18,454 nucleotides of DNA from Rhypophila decipiens (lineage: Eukaryota > Ascomycota > Sordariomycetes > Sordariales > Naviculisporaceae), in the NCBI GenBank assembly GCA_033297075.1, contig MU858370.1, positions 1-18,454 on the forward strand. The letters are read 5' to 3'. Position numbers and translations under genes: made by a program. The first letter of the stretch is position 1. Each line of letters begins with the position of its first letter. The notes beneath the pieces are model-generated. The model was not told the origin of the DNA. It saw nothing but the letters and a program-made list of their open reading frames with translations, and made no database searches. Below are positions 18,450 to 18,454 of the stretch, piece after piece.

Positions 18450-18454
18450 TAGGT

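Noticed and set aside
1..18454. CRISPR array, tRNA or rRNA genes, transposon ends
   Set aside because: No direct-repeat/spacer pattern, no cloverleaf recognised and no transposase or long terminal repeats; the only regular repeats are the coding core exons, the CACGAC run and the right-edge 22-bp units.

Overview
The window looks like nuclear DNA of a filamentous ascomycete (Pezizomycotina). The genes carry short introns of about 50-140 nt with GTAAGT/GTACGT donors and CTAAC/CTGAC branch points, leaders are pyrimidine-rich, and the families present (UstYa/DUF3328 oxidases, fungal STAND NTPases, AsaB-type oxygenases) are typical of that group. The species cannot be named from the sequence.

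Layout. An ankyrin-repeat protein with an acidic tail (700-2285, +, three exons) lies at the left. The centre is a compact putative RiPP (dikaritin/ustiloxin-type) cluster. It has a secreted, Kex2-processed precursor gene on the minus strand (4001 down to 3023, eight exons, 157 aa), and three UstYa-family (DUF3328) membrane oxidases on the plus strand (4950-5943, 7309-8061, 9328-10174). The precursor has seven copies of the core EYNDNNAVEF, six of them followed by KKR. Each core sits on its own exon: five exons are exactly 57 nt long with phase-1 introns on both sides, so one exon equals one 19-residue precursor unit. The precursor and the first UstYa gene diverge from a shared intergenic promoter of about 950 bp. 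To the right is a STAND/NLR-like NB-ARC-TPR protein (minus strand, 10690-14038 or 14221), then a decayed AsaB/CmcJ-like oxygenase (about 14700-15330, minus), then a Gly/Pro-rich single-pass membrane protein (15551-17389, minus). The right edge holds a three-unit 22-bp tandem repeat followed by two telomere-like TTAGGG units.

How the parts may work together. The precursor would enter the secretory pathway and be cut at KKR by the housekeeping kexin. It would be trimmed to GELPTS-EYNDNNAVEF-type peptides and cross-linked or oxidised by the three UstYa proteins. No tyrosinase, P450, methyltransferase or transporter is visible here, so this is either a minimal cluster or its other genes lie elsewhere. 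The core matches no dikaritin core I know (ustiloxin, phomopsin, asperipin and victorin differ). All gene models with introns were built by reading splice sites by eye, without RNA evidence.
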